DNA from: Hexactinellida sp. DTS-2022
Taxonomy: Eukaryota; Porifera; Hexactinellida
DNA length: 64,000 nucleotides
Direction: 5' to 3'
Assembly: GCA_028753945.1 (NCBI GenBank)
Contig: JAPNXP010000007.1
Location: 4,464,001 to 4,528,000, forward strand
Shown: piece by piece, positions 54,201 through 63,048 of the stretch
How the letters are laid out: every line of letters starts with the position of its first letter
How positions within the stretch are numbered: position 1 is the stretch's first letter
Program-made: the position numbers and the translations under genes
The notes under the pieces: model-generated
What the model saw: only the letters and a program-made list of their open reading frames with translations
The model's database searches: none
Told to the model about the DNA's origin: nothing

Positions 54201-57200
54201 CTACCCAGAGAAAGCCAAGCTGGACATAGACAATAGGACCATGTGTGGCTGTAAGGGAGGCTGTTATTTCATGGGCAGCGACCGCATGTCAGCTGTTATA
54301 GACTGGCTGCCTCATCTCAGGATGACTCGGGAAATTAGGCGCGCTCCTCTCTCGGATTATCTCGATTTTCTAACTCCGCCGATTGTCGGGAATGAGCCGC
54401 ACTCGTTTTCAAACCTGAACTCTCTGTTCGCATTCCTACTGCGTTTCTACCAGAACAGAGATGCCCGTTTGGAGAGAGTCTCCGAGGCTGCGTCTTGTGA
54501 CGCGCTGGAGAGATTCCAGTCTCTTAATACGAACAGTACCGACAGCTACGAGCTCATTTCAGAGACGCTATCCTTCTGCAGTGCTTTCTCGCACATTCCA
54601 AGCGTCACGGACGTTGACTCGCGTGTCAGTCTGGACAGTGACGAGTCCGTTTGTGAGAGGACTTCTCTCCCGGCGGAATCTCCCGCTCCAGAGAGCTTCC
54701 TATCTCAGTACACACTAAATCTGAGGTTCCTATACACCACCACCTCTTTCCATCTCTTCCAGATGATGCATGACGTCAGACAACTCAACCCTGACTATTT
54801 CCCAGATGCACATAGAGGCGTGTACCAAACTATCCTAGACAAGCGGACTATGGATGCATTCATTGCTAACCCTCTACCCCAAAGGAAACTGAAATTCTCT
54901 CTCCCTCACTTCTCCGATTGCAAATCATCCCGACTCTCTCTCCACCCCACGGAAGCCTCTACCCACACGCGGCCTAGCAGCACTTGTAACAACGAGCAAC
55001 ACAAGACCCTGTCACTACAGATATGCGTAATGCAGAATGTACATATCTACGCTACCACGAGTATATTCAAAGCTGTTACAACTCTCCTAGAGTCTGTACA
55101 GGACCCGTTAATAACGCCACATCCTCTGCATCTGCTAACTAAAGTAAGGAATGACTTTGTAAGCCAGGAGTCCAGTAGAGCTGATCAGATATTAGAACCC
55201 AAACCGAAGAGCACTGCTTTATCCATAACAATTGTAATTAATCCTGGAGTTAACTTGTTCTTCACACTAGTACGTAACACACCGATTTATCACCACTTCG
55301 ACACACACCCGATTAGCGATGAAAAGCGCAGATTCACATTCTATTCATTCGTATCTGTTGTCATTTCATCCTCACTTCTCCAGTTGCAGGTTTCCACTTC
55401 GTCATCTTGCAGGCAGAATATCACATCTGCAGACCCCGATTCGAGTCTGCTGACTAACGAGGGAGTGAGAGTCGCTTTCCATCTGTCAATTCTGTCTCTA
55501 CTGATGCAGAGCGGGCTGCTGTTCTGTCTGCAGCCCGACTACACCTTCGAGAGTATTTCTCAAGCCTTCGAGCATATACCCAGCAAGCAAACCAAATGCA
55601 AATTCCATACTACCCCAGGCGAAGACAAGTTCATATCACTCTCTCAGTTCGAAACTGGTTTGGATGAGATTCTAATTACGGGCTGCATTAAGCAGAGCAG
55701 TGATAAGAAAATAAAATTAATTAACAACTGGTGGTCTCTTCTGAGTCGCACTGACAGTCTCAATGGAAGTTTGGACGTTCGTTGTTCAGGATTTTTCTTC
55801 CACCTGCCGAGTGCTAGAGATATCGATTTGATTAAAAAACACATTGCTCCATCTTGGATAACGACTTTAATATTATTCGTAGATGAAGCGCATTCTGAAG
55901 CGATGCCTGTTATAAACTATTCTAAAAATCTATTCGAACTCCGGCGCTCTTGGTCGCGAGATATATTTATTTCCTTGGCAGCTGTGACTCTAGGTAATAG
56001 CATTAGAGAGGAAAAGTTAAATCCATTTTTTGACAAGAAATCTCGTTTCCTACATTCCTCTCTCCCTCTACAGCTCCTGAACACGATACAATCTATATTC
56101 CTGCACGAGAGAGAACTGACTGCATTGCAGCATATTCCTAGTAAACTAACTAAAAAGTATAAGCAGCGTATCTTGGATTCTCTCCTGGCTAACTTTACAT
56201 TCAGGAAGCTATCTGATTCCGCTATTCACTCTGATATTAAAGTTAATATGAGGGAATTCACTAAATTCTTCTCCTCTGCCCCTCTAAGGAACAAACTCTT
56301 CATGCTATTCGGTTGTTTTGATAATATATTTTCGCAATTTGAATTCCGTCCTAACAACTTTAAGACTGAACTGACTGCATTCAATACATTTATACAAATA
56401 CAAGATGTGTTCGTTTTCATTTCACAGAATCCTCTACGGAGATCGCTCGCTATATCAGACTCGATACCGTTACTATCTATCCAGCCATTCACCTCGTCTA
56501 TTAAGATTAACAACGATTCTCCTCTCTGTCGTATTCCCAGGTACTTCGTAGGGAGAAATGACGACCCGCAAAGACGACTGAAACTCCAAATTACTTCAAC
56601 AGTTTGCATTTCTAAGCTGGCGTTTCACTTCGAAGTTGAAGACATGATTCTAATCTACACATCCATACTGGGACTCAAAACCCATTTGTCCACAATGAGG
56701 GACGAGTTTCCTTCGCGAAACCGCAACAGTGACACGCATCAGCTGACAATGTCAATACTCCGGGCTTCAAACCGCCTCTGGCAGGAATGGACGAATAACT
56801 GGACGGATCTGAATGACCAGCTGGAAATAGCTAGACACTCAACTCCGATAATTATATCAAACACTCCGAATATAAGACTGCGCTCCTCCCCCACTAGGAT
56901 GGCCGCTACGCTAATTTCTCCCCTCCACAGGAACCGATACCAGCAGATTAGAATGTCGGACGTGGAGAGCGGATCCGGATCGAATGCCACCTCCTCCTCC
57001 TCCTCCTCCTGTCCTTACGAGCAAGAGAAACATCTCAATCTATTCTTCGCACTGCAGATAGACAATGCGTTTATATTCTCCCCGGATGAAGTTAACTTTA
57101 ACTTGTCATTCGAGTCCATCACGCTGTCAGCTCTTGTAAAGAGTAATTTCCAGAATAATAAGATTCCACTGTCCGTGCAGGATGATTTTACTAGTGTGTT

Positions 57201-60200
57201 GACTATTGGAGTCGGAAAGGGAAAGCTCTACGTAACAGATGCTGATACACACGCTGACCTCTTGCAGTCGAGACTCAAGCCATTCCAAGGTATCGCTATG
57301 GTTACCCTGAAAGACGGGTACCAGGAGAGAGGCTTGTTGCCCTCTCTGGAACACCTCCACTACTTGTTACACCTCAATTTAGATGATCTGAAAATAAACA
57401 TTCTCAGACCTCCTGACCTACTGTTTGATTCCATTTCCAAAATAGCTGTTAAGCTGATGCATGATATTTCCACTATTGTCAATTCTTATTACTCGCTAGA
57501 AATGGAGAATCCTGTCTATGTCACAAGGAAAAAGCCAGAAAACACAAATTTCTCGCCTCACTTCTTCTATGATCCGTCTCTACCATTCAACCTGCCCAGT
57601 GGTTCAATATTGTTGGATTTCAACTCTGCTGTTTTGAATATCGAAGCTTTGGAGAGTATTTCATTGCAATACGAGTTTAATGGTTTCCAAATCTCCTTGG
57701 ATACCGCTCCACAAAACATGCGACTCTCAGTACTAATCGATTTGCACGTTATTGTGGCAATATCAAAAATAACAGGTAATCCTCTGGACACATTGAATAT
57801 TCCTAAAATAGAGACAGTATTTGAAGTTAAATCTTTGAAACCGATCACATTTATCCCGTCTCTCTCAATACAATCAATCAACCTACACTTCTCAGTTGAC
57901 CTAGTTAACCAGATAACAGCACTGATAGTAGCTTACATGTACGAAACTCGGAAACTCTACTACGACCTCAAACCGTATCTCCCCAAGACTTCCTATGAGA
58001 ATTCTACGCTACATTCTCAGAGCGAGATGCCTGTTCACATACAGGAGGCCACATTCTCAATTCTAGATTTACTGCATTCTGTTAAAATACATCTCGACCC
58101 TATCAATATATCTCTGACGTCATCGCCAGGCCTCACAATGCGTCTTGTTACAACCACCATAGACGTTAACATTAAAAATCCCAATTCTTTCAATTACAGA
58201 CGAAATCTGAACAAGATACAGTCCGGTAAATTCATTCTCATGGAGAAGTTACAGTTTGACATTTCTCTCACGCTTGGTATAGGATTAAACCCACGAGAAG
58301 AACACCACGAGCTAGCATACTTTAGGACCAGAGTGGTAGCCGAGGACAGTATTAGCTCAGACGTACACGAAACCATTGGAGAGTTAAGTAATTTCGAAGA
58401 ATATACAAATTCAAAGCATCTATTCCTTCTTACTATATTGAATCCCCACTTATACTTGCCTACATTTGCAATGGAGAATATATTCACTTACATAATACAC
58501 TGGCACGGCGGGTATTTGTTCTGGCAGAAGCAAGTACGTCATCATGACTATACAGCTGGTAACAAAACACCAACCCTCGTAGTTCGGACATATCCGGAGA
58601 GAATTAATCAAACACCGGCGTTTTTCGATTTCTTCAGTTCAACTATTTTTATGATAACAGTTATTGACTTGGGTGTTTGCATTCCAGTGACTTATCAAGC
58701 TAAACTGTCTCCAAACATACCTATTCATGCATTCCTATGCACCGTAGCAACAACCAGTGTGAGTGCATTGTTCGGCAAGCGCTCTGGAGCAGTGGGGACC
58801 TTCAAAGATTTCAGACTCGGATTCCAGAGCCAATTCAATCCTAGTCGCAGAGTGTGGGCTGTGACAAATGTAGGCACTATTCGGCCATTGAATTCCGGCT
58901 GTGTCCAGCAGGGCACCTGTAAGCTGTGTTTGACCTACTCACTGGAGGACTATATGAACCAGGGCAAGAGGGATCGGATACAGGTACGGTTGGTATTCGA
59001 AATGGCTGGATTCGAGAGCCACATGGATAGCGGGATTGGGTTCTACGTGCCTGCTCTCATAAAGAGCATAACTAACCTAGCTTCTGGTATCGAAGCTGTG
59101 CAGGAGTCTACAGGCTACGACACACAGGGTCTGAGACACTCCTATGTACCTGAAGAATCAGTCGCTCGCTCCGTGAAGAGTGGACATTCTACCACATTCA
59201 CTCCCCGCACACAAGTCCAGAAGCCAGACCAAGGCGACTGGATACATCCGTCCGTGTCCGATAAGGAATTCAGCTCCCTCGTGTCGGATACGATTAGGAA
59301 TACGCCCTCGCAGATATCCAGTCACTGTAGCGATAAAATATTCTCAAACGACGAAGATATAGTTCCTAGGAAACAAGACGATCTGGTTGGGTTCCTACAA
59401 GCAATTGACTTGGACGTTAATATCTCAATAAACGTAGCGCATGGCGAAGTTATAATTGACAGTACAGAGCGTACTCAGGGCATGGAGGAGGTTAAGTATA
59501 AGAGATTCGCCTCCTACCCTGTCTTTCATAATCCTTCTGCTATGTCTTCTAACTACTCTTCGGATGAGGCATCGGGTAATGACTACAATCCGCATTCATT
59601 TTCTGAGTCCTCAACCCTGTATATTCCCGGTCTCGAGCTATCTGTCAGCTACATTTCCTCTATTCACAAGGATAAGAACTACGTCAGTGGCTCCTCACTC
59701 GGTGACACTGTGGTCTCTACGCCGCCTTGCGTTAAGTCGCTGCCCGCCCGTCTCCACGCGCTGGTCATAATACGCGCTGTGCCGAGAGAGATGCGCATAC
59801 TGTCCACTCTAGTCGAGTTCTTAGATAAGATAGCTCAACCGATCAGTAATTTCGCGCAGAGCACTTCATTCTTGCTAGGCGCCGGTTCCAGCGTAGCTCC
59901 TTCTGAACACCAGCCCATCATCGTGAATGACTCGCCGTCTTTTCGGTTCTTCCCCATAGACATTCTTGTGAGCATACAGCTGCAGCCTATGGTAGTTAAG
60001 CTCTCCTGTCTCCCAATCTCTTGTGTGGAGGCTATCCTGCAAACGCCACAGATAGACGTTATGTGTTCATTCACAATCTATAAGCAGCTAGATCCGAACT
60101 TCGAGTCTTCCTTCTCATTCAAACTGCTACGCTCTTACTTGCAACAACACGACATTCTTAATCTCTGCTTTATGACTAACTTTAATCTCACTTTCTATCT

Positions 60201-62256
60201 CTCGAAGCTGTCTCTATCGGTCTCCAGTTCTGTTCCTAGCCAGAATAAAACCAGGGATGCACTGAGAGTGCAACTGGACAGAGCCAAGTTTCATCTTTTC
60301 AGAAAGAAAGCTAACTACTCTTTCGACAAGGACAGCACTTCTTTTCCAGCTTCAACAATAGATTTTTCTATCGTTGCTGTTATTGGGAAACTGTTCTTCA
60401 AATACGACATGCGACGTTTGACAGATGTCACAACTTTCAGGAAATGTTGGTACCGCCAGGGGCTTATGAATTTGATTTTCTTAGGAGCCAATCTGGCGCA
60501 ATCGCATCCCTCCGAGGTTAAGGTCTCCAAAGTGAAAGAAGTTGACGAGATAGAGTCCGCTTCCATAATCCTATTTTCTCTGCAGATACGCGAGTGTGAA
60601 GTGGTATGCAATCTGGCGGATTTAATGGGTGACTGCAATCTCTACACAAAGTCCCTTGCTATTAACGGTCACGTGGGGCACCGTGCTCAGAAACTAATGC
60701 TCCTGTCTATAAACACACTCGTTGAGCAGGCAAAGTTTCTTGCCTATGGGGGCGTGATAGCCGGTAACACAGGTCTGGACAAAGCTAACTTCTATCTATC
60801 TCTATCAAAGAGCCATATACATAAACTGCCTTCTCATAAGCTATCATTCGACGTACTAAGCTTTGACGGCCGTCTCAAATACATGGGTCTGACAGTGTTA
60901 ACGCTGGAAGCCTGCGAGATAAACACGATAGGCAGAGACTCGTGGGATGAGACACAGGGGGACCTCACGCTCAAGTTGCATTTCGATATTAAATGGAAAC
61001 TATTTAGAATGATGCTGACACGATCCACCAGCGATTCAATCATTAAAATATTCGAACGTCTCCAGCGATTCATAGACGACCAACAGAGGCGGTCTCGGAA
61101 AATGCTTTCTCGCCTCCTGCCCAAGGATCGACCTCCAGTCGTCGCGTCTCTGATGGCTAAAATGGAAAATGAAAATACTATTGAACCTCCGATAAACAAA
61201 CTATTCTCTGTCAGCTGGCTATGGGCTGTGGAGGGTGGTGTGTTCCGTCTGATTGAGGATCTAGGGTTTAACTTTTCTACCTTCGCTGATCTCCATTTAG
61301 GCGGACATGTCAACATATCTGGAGACGGGTTTGCTATTGCGTTAAGTCCGTCAGACAACTTCTTAATCGACACGTGGACTGTGATATCTGTAAAGGAATT
61401 GCTGATTAAATTCAGTACAGACGCGATTCCAGGCCTATTGCTCGAACAGAGAAGATCACCTGGACTCAATAATACATTCGCACAACGTATTTGCCAGCAG
61501 TCCTTCAGAATTGAGTTACTGAACAAACACAATGAGTCTGCATTAGAAGAGAAGGCAGGGGTGTATAAAGTAGTCCGCACAAAGGGACCCGTCCCTCCGG
61601 CCGATGCCCCAACCAGAGAATGGCTAGACTACACTTGCATTGAGTCTAAACTGCGTATTTGTCCTCAGCAGGAACCCAATGAAAAGTCTAAATACAAAAC
61701 TAAGACCTCGCCCATCCCCATTCTCTCATTCCCTTCATTCTTCACACAACTAATCACAGACCATTTCTGCAACGGAGATATTGACACCAAGGATATCCAG
61801 ACACGTGTGGAGTGTAACTTTGATTCCAGCTTCTACGGGGAAGTAGCAGTAACTACGAATGTTGATTTATACTTATTCCTTCACGATTTATTCAAAGCTT
61901 ATCTAGAGAGACTTAAAGTTTTAGCTGAAAAGCGATTTGATGAAAATCCTAAGCTTAAAAAAAATCCACATTCAACAACAGTAGATACGAGAACATTCAT
62001 TTGTGACCAATGGCATCTCGAGCCAATGCTCAATGTTATGTCCATGGTGTCCTGGGGTTCAGGTAGTTTTAACCCTCATATTGATTGGCTATTGGATAAA
62101 CTGAGCTTGAATAAGGCTCGTACTACAATACCGAAATGTATTCAGCGTGGTGCTATGGACCCCATAGACCATTTGTTGTCTTTGTTTCTGAAAAGACTGC
62201 TGCTATTCTCTGCTGGTAAGAAATCATTTTCTGATTTACAAGACTCTAATACATAA
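51268..62256 (+). CDS. BLTP1: Bridge-like lipid transfer protein 1 (KIAA1109/Tweek/Csf1 family)
   Basis: One uninterrupted 3662-residue frame. The family forms long hydrophobic grooves (RBG repeats) that move phospholipids between membranes at ER contact sites; Tweek acts in synaptic vesicle recycling. An N-terminal membrane anchor (about 16-37, IFLFIVVASLIFLLIYSQVL) is followed by the FTISPISSRILLHGLKYATN segment typical of the family start. Family-like blocks include LYGTLFSLLLNLKENYPGE (about 655-673) and QEYAWLVGCKMGPV (about 805). The C-terminus IDWLLDKLSLNKARTTIPKC, RGAMDPIDHLLS (about 3606-3640) matches the conserved end of human KIAA1109, so the protein is complete. It is shorter than human (about 5000) and has a poly-serine run near 1908. 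An out-of-frame ATG lies 17 nt upstream of the start. Intronless over 11 kb, which is exceptional for this gene. Confidence 0.93.
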   Translation: MLNITLFSAPTRRDDIFLFIVVASLIFLLIYSQVLHRVLARLISFLINLYLQKKFTSFYISSFTISPISSRILLHGLKYATNSYCIQCELAAFELNWRLLFTKTNDVTKTSFIHLNLKGLYYHLYYREETYSRLRNVFSQIERSASMDQLSDTRNDESRFFPYFYKMSFQVKDGIFIYGNSSIPKVIAFKFKSAFGSYSIEPSSCVEDLYKQAFVARTKSMKILLLPSGSALPAGASTSPFTELISGKENTFLDTSIFIIKYQYDEPGIADDVTLPPPEYTCSVWVAPSTHIYYSPWHNVHRLALHRLLFPWDYSTRDVDPVPSRGKKRIYNNFIVSFQILNELPCNVQPPQLQLHIGFNDARAERKYSLLNISCGVDSYITIDYPWRETDNGNNPKVFGTVSRMSVCSPTYTLPHLADIKSLEFELSMQFPRKWNALQKWVYNLKFDHARINFVFSHVDLFDALLDDWNKLPDRPPDIQSFIPLDWQINAEFNCFQIFTFLNQYNWIHTVPGSKENTILAFAGKRGRISASLPFTEYQPLRQEIAFSAIGEDMVGRLFLPRSLSTRDSIVSLSECNELRWSWPTVSEPATACGECVRGSMVGDAFEEDWITLGMGPFILIESTFTYTPETHQEQPKAEPNNLRIFVDLTDLLARLYGTLFSLLLNLKENYPGEYQTHQPYTNSGPTVPYGGVPVPGKTAVNPLEVELVFNLKQAQLDLPKFPNPWDNDCPILPALFASLIEISYHKVADTSCIRIVTDALHVNVGSSKQREAGLVEMGFAVMEKVEFYGHSMLGEAKGEWQEYAWLVGCKMGPVVSACSLSQLSEFVDWLQIAFYHATATEDSYAYPKYQYCPGEMNVDLPSSKLKYQFTLIELDKVDFTIFQDCGASLVIEMPKLDLDLCNLHTCNASHGLSMLIPSVTVSVLIPSLVSADWVEVGYASIGQILVQSEMSLVENQSPEKQRAFLIEADVAKYLWFLYPEKAKLDIDNRTMCGCKGGCYFMGSDRMSAVIDWLPHLRMTREIRRAPLSDYLDFLTPPIVGNEPHSFSNLNSLFAFLLRFYQNRDARLERVSEAASCDALERFQSLNTNSTDSYELISETLSFCSAFSHIPSVTDVDSRVSLDSDESVCERTSLPAESPAPESFLSQYTLNLRFLYTTTSFHLFQMMHDVRQLNPDYFPDAHRGVYQTILDKRTMDAFIANPLPQRKLKFSLPHFSDCKSSRLSLHPTEASTHTRPSSTCNNEQHKTLSLQICVMQNVHIYATTSIFKAVTTLLESVQDPLITPHPLHLLTKVRNDFVSQESSRADQILEPKPKSTALSITIVINPGVNLFFTLVRNTPIYHHFDTHPISDEKRRFTFYSFVSVVISSSLLQLQVSTSSSCRQNITSADPDSSLLTNEGVRVAFHLSILSLLMQSGLLFCLQPDYTFESISQAFEHIPSKQTKCKFHTTPGEDKFISLSQFETGLDEILITGCIKQSSDKKIKLINNWWSLLSRTDSLNGSLDVRCSGFFFHLPSARDIDLIKKHIAPSWITTLILFVDEAHSEAMPVINYSKNLFELRRSWSRDIFISLAAVTLGNSIREEKLNPFFDKKSRFLHSSLPLQLLNTIQSIFLHERELTALQHIPSKLTKKYKQRILDSLLANFTFRKLSDSAIHSDIKVNMREFTKFFSSAPLRNKLFMLFGCFDNIFSQFEFRPNNFKTELTAFNTFIQIQDVFVFISQNPLRRSLAISDSIPLLSIQPFTSSIKINNDSPLCRIPRYFVGRNDDPQRRLKLQITSTVCISKLAFHFEVEDMILIYTSILGLKTHLSTMRDEFPSRNRNSDTHQLTMSILRASNRLWQEWTNNWTDLNDQLEIARHSTPIIISNTPNIRLRSSPTRMAATLISPLHRNRYQQIRMSDVESGSGSNATSSSSSSCPYEQEKHLNLFFALQIDNAFIFSPDEVNFNLSFESITLSALVKSNFQNNKIPLSVQDDFTSVLTIGVGKGKLYVTDADTHADLLQSRLKPFQGIAMVTLKDGYQERGLLPSLEHLHYLLHLNLDDLKINILRPPDLLFDSISKIAVKLMHDISTIVNSYYSLEMENPVYVTRKKPENTNFSPHFFYDPSLPFNLPSGSILLDFNSAVLNIEALESISLQYEFNGFQISLDTAPQNMRLSVLIDLHVIVAISKITGNPLDTLNIPKIETVFEVKSLKPITFIPSLSIQSINLHFSVDLVNQITALIVAYMYETRKLYYDLKPYLPKTSYENSTLHSQSEMPVHIQEATFSILDLLHSVKIHLDPINISLTSSPGLTMRLVTTTIDVNIKNPNSFNYRRNLNKIQSGKFILMEKLQFDISLTLGIGLNPREEHHELAYFRTRVVAEDSISSDVHETIGELSNFEEYTNSKHLFLLTILNPHLYLPTFAMENIFTYIIHWHGGYLFWQKQVRHHDYTAGNKTPTLVVRTYPERINQTPAFFDFFSSTIFMITVIDLGVCIPVTYQAKLSPNIPIHAFLCTVATTSVSALFGKRSGAVGTFKDFRLGFQSQFNPSRRVWAVTNVGTIRPLNSGCVQQGTCKLCLTYSLEDYMNQGKRDRIQVRLVFEMAGFESHMDSGIGFYVPALIKSITNLASGIEAVQESTGYDTQGLRHSYVPEESVARSVKSGHSTTFTPRTQVQKPDQGDWIHPSVSDKEFSSLVSDTIRNTPSQISSHCSDKIFSNDEDIVPRKQDDLVGFLQAIDLDVNISINVAHGEVIIDSTERTQGMEEVKYKRFASYPVFHNPSAMSSNYSSDEASGNDYNPHSFSESSTLYIPGLELSVSYISSIHKDKNYVSGSSLGDTVVSTPPCVKSLPARLHALVIIRAVPREMRILSTLVEFLDKIAQPISNFAQSTSFLLGAGSSVAPSEHQPIIVNDSPSFRFFPIDILVSIQLQPMVVKLSCLPISCVEAILQTPQIDVMCSFTIYKQLDPNFESSFSFKLLRSYLQQHDILNLCFMTNFNLTFYLSKLSLSVSSSVPSQNKTRDALRVQLDRAKFHLFRKKANYSFDKDSTSFPASTIDFSIVAVIGKLFFKYDMRRLTDVTTFRKCWYRQGLMNLIFLGANLAQSHPSEVKVSKVKEVDEIESASIILFSLQIRECEVVCNLADLMGDCNLYTKSLAINGHVGHRAQKLMLLSINTLVEQAKFLAYGGVIAGNTGLDKANFYLSLSKSHIHKLPSHKLSFDVLSFDGRLKYMGLTVLTLEACEINTIGRDSWDETQGDLTLKLHFDIKWKLFRMMLTRSTSDSIIKIFERLQRFIDDQQRRSRKMLSRLLPKDRPPVVASLMAKMENENTIEPPINKLFSVSWLWAVEGGVFRLIEDLGFNFSTFADLHLGGHVNISGDGFAIALSPSDNFLIDTWTVISVKELLIKFSTDAIPGLLLEQRRSPGLNNTFAQRICQQSFRIELLNKHNESALEEKAGVYKVVRTKGPVPPADAPTREWLDYTCIESKLRICPQQEPNEKSKYKTKTSPIPILSFPSFFTQLITDHFCNGDIDTKDIQTRVECNFDSSFYGEVAVTTNVDLYLFLHDLFKAYLERLKVLAEKRFDENPKLKKNPHSTTVDTRTFICDQWHLEPMLNVMSMVSWGSGSFNPHIDWLLDKLSLNKARTTIPKCIQRGAMDPIDHLLSLFLKRLLLFSAGKKSFSDLQDSNT

Positions 62257-62385
62257 GGTTTAACATCATGATACTCATTATTTGTATATATTAGCTTTTG
62301 ATATTTCAATCTTATTCTCAGTTCATTTATAATTCAGAAATCATTTTCAAAAGTTAAATGTGACTTTATGGTGCACGTATTGCTA

Positions 62386-62391
62386 AATAAA
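62386..62391 (+). promoter_or_regulatory. Candidate polyadenylation signal of BLTP1
   Basis: AATAAA about 130 nt after the BLTP1 stop codon. The placement is reasonable; no downstream element was verified. Confidence 0.5.
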
Positions 62392-63030
62392 TTGTTGAGG
62401 TGCATAATTTCATTAGTTTGCAAGTCAGTCATTTGACAAACATTTTATGAATGCTTGTTTCCATGTAAATGACAAAATTTCAATTCCATACAAAATCTAG
62501 AAACCTTATTTTCCTCTCTCAATATGCCTTAAAATAATTTCCTTATATATTATTTACTTATATTTGTCCGGTATCAGTGATTCAGAACCTCACTTACATG
62601 AGTTTAATTCTCGATTCATTTGGTTACTAAAACATACTATCTTATCTTCTAGCACAGGACACACATACATTAAAATAGTTGTATAGCAAGTAGCGAAGGT
62701 AAATATAATATATTAATAAATCAAATAGCTGGTAGGCAAACCTGGCTTACCAACGGTCAGGAATCAGTTTGACTCTAATATTATATAGTATATACTACAT
62801 CCAGTGTATTATACAGCTATTTGTAAATACGCTCTTGATCCTGGTCTGATCTAATTTTCATACGCCTAAATCACAATTAATGTTATAGGAGAGGATTCCA
62901 CATTTTAACGCTCCTAAATTCAAATTTTCCAAAAATCATGATCCAAAGGAGCGTCTTGCGCTCCTGGATAACTCCTTGACTACACCTATCTAGTGTATAA
63001 TGTACATCTATACCTACTAATTTTATTTTG
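62392..63030. other. Intergenic DNA with repeat family R, copy 3
   Basis: Contains repeat R at 62805-62975 (GTATTATACAGC ... GGAGCGTCTTGCGCTCCTGG). The rest shows nothing recognisable. Confidence 0.7.
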
Positions 63031-63048
63031 ATATTTTTAGCCTTTTGA

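Noticed and set aside
60834-61580. 248-residue minus-strand frame
   Set aside because: Antisense of BLTP1 with no recognisable domain. The BLTP1 frame is continuous across it.
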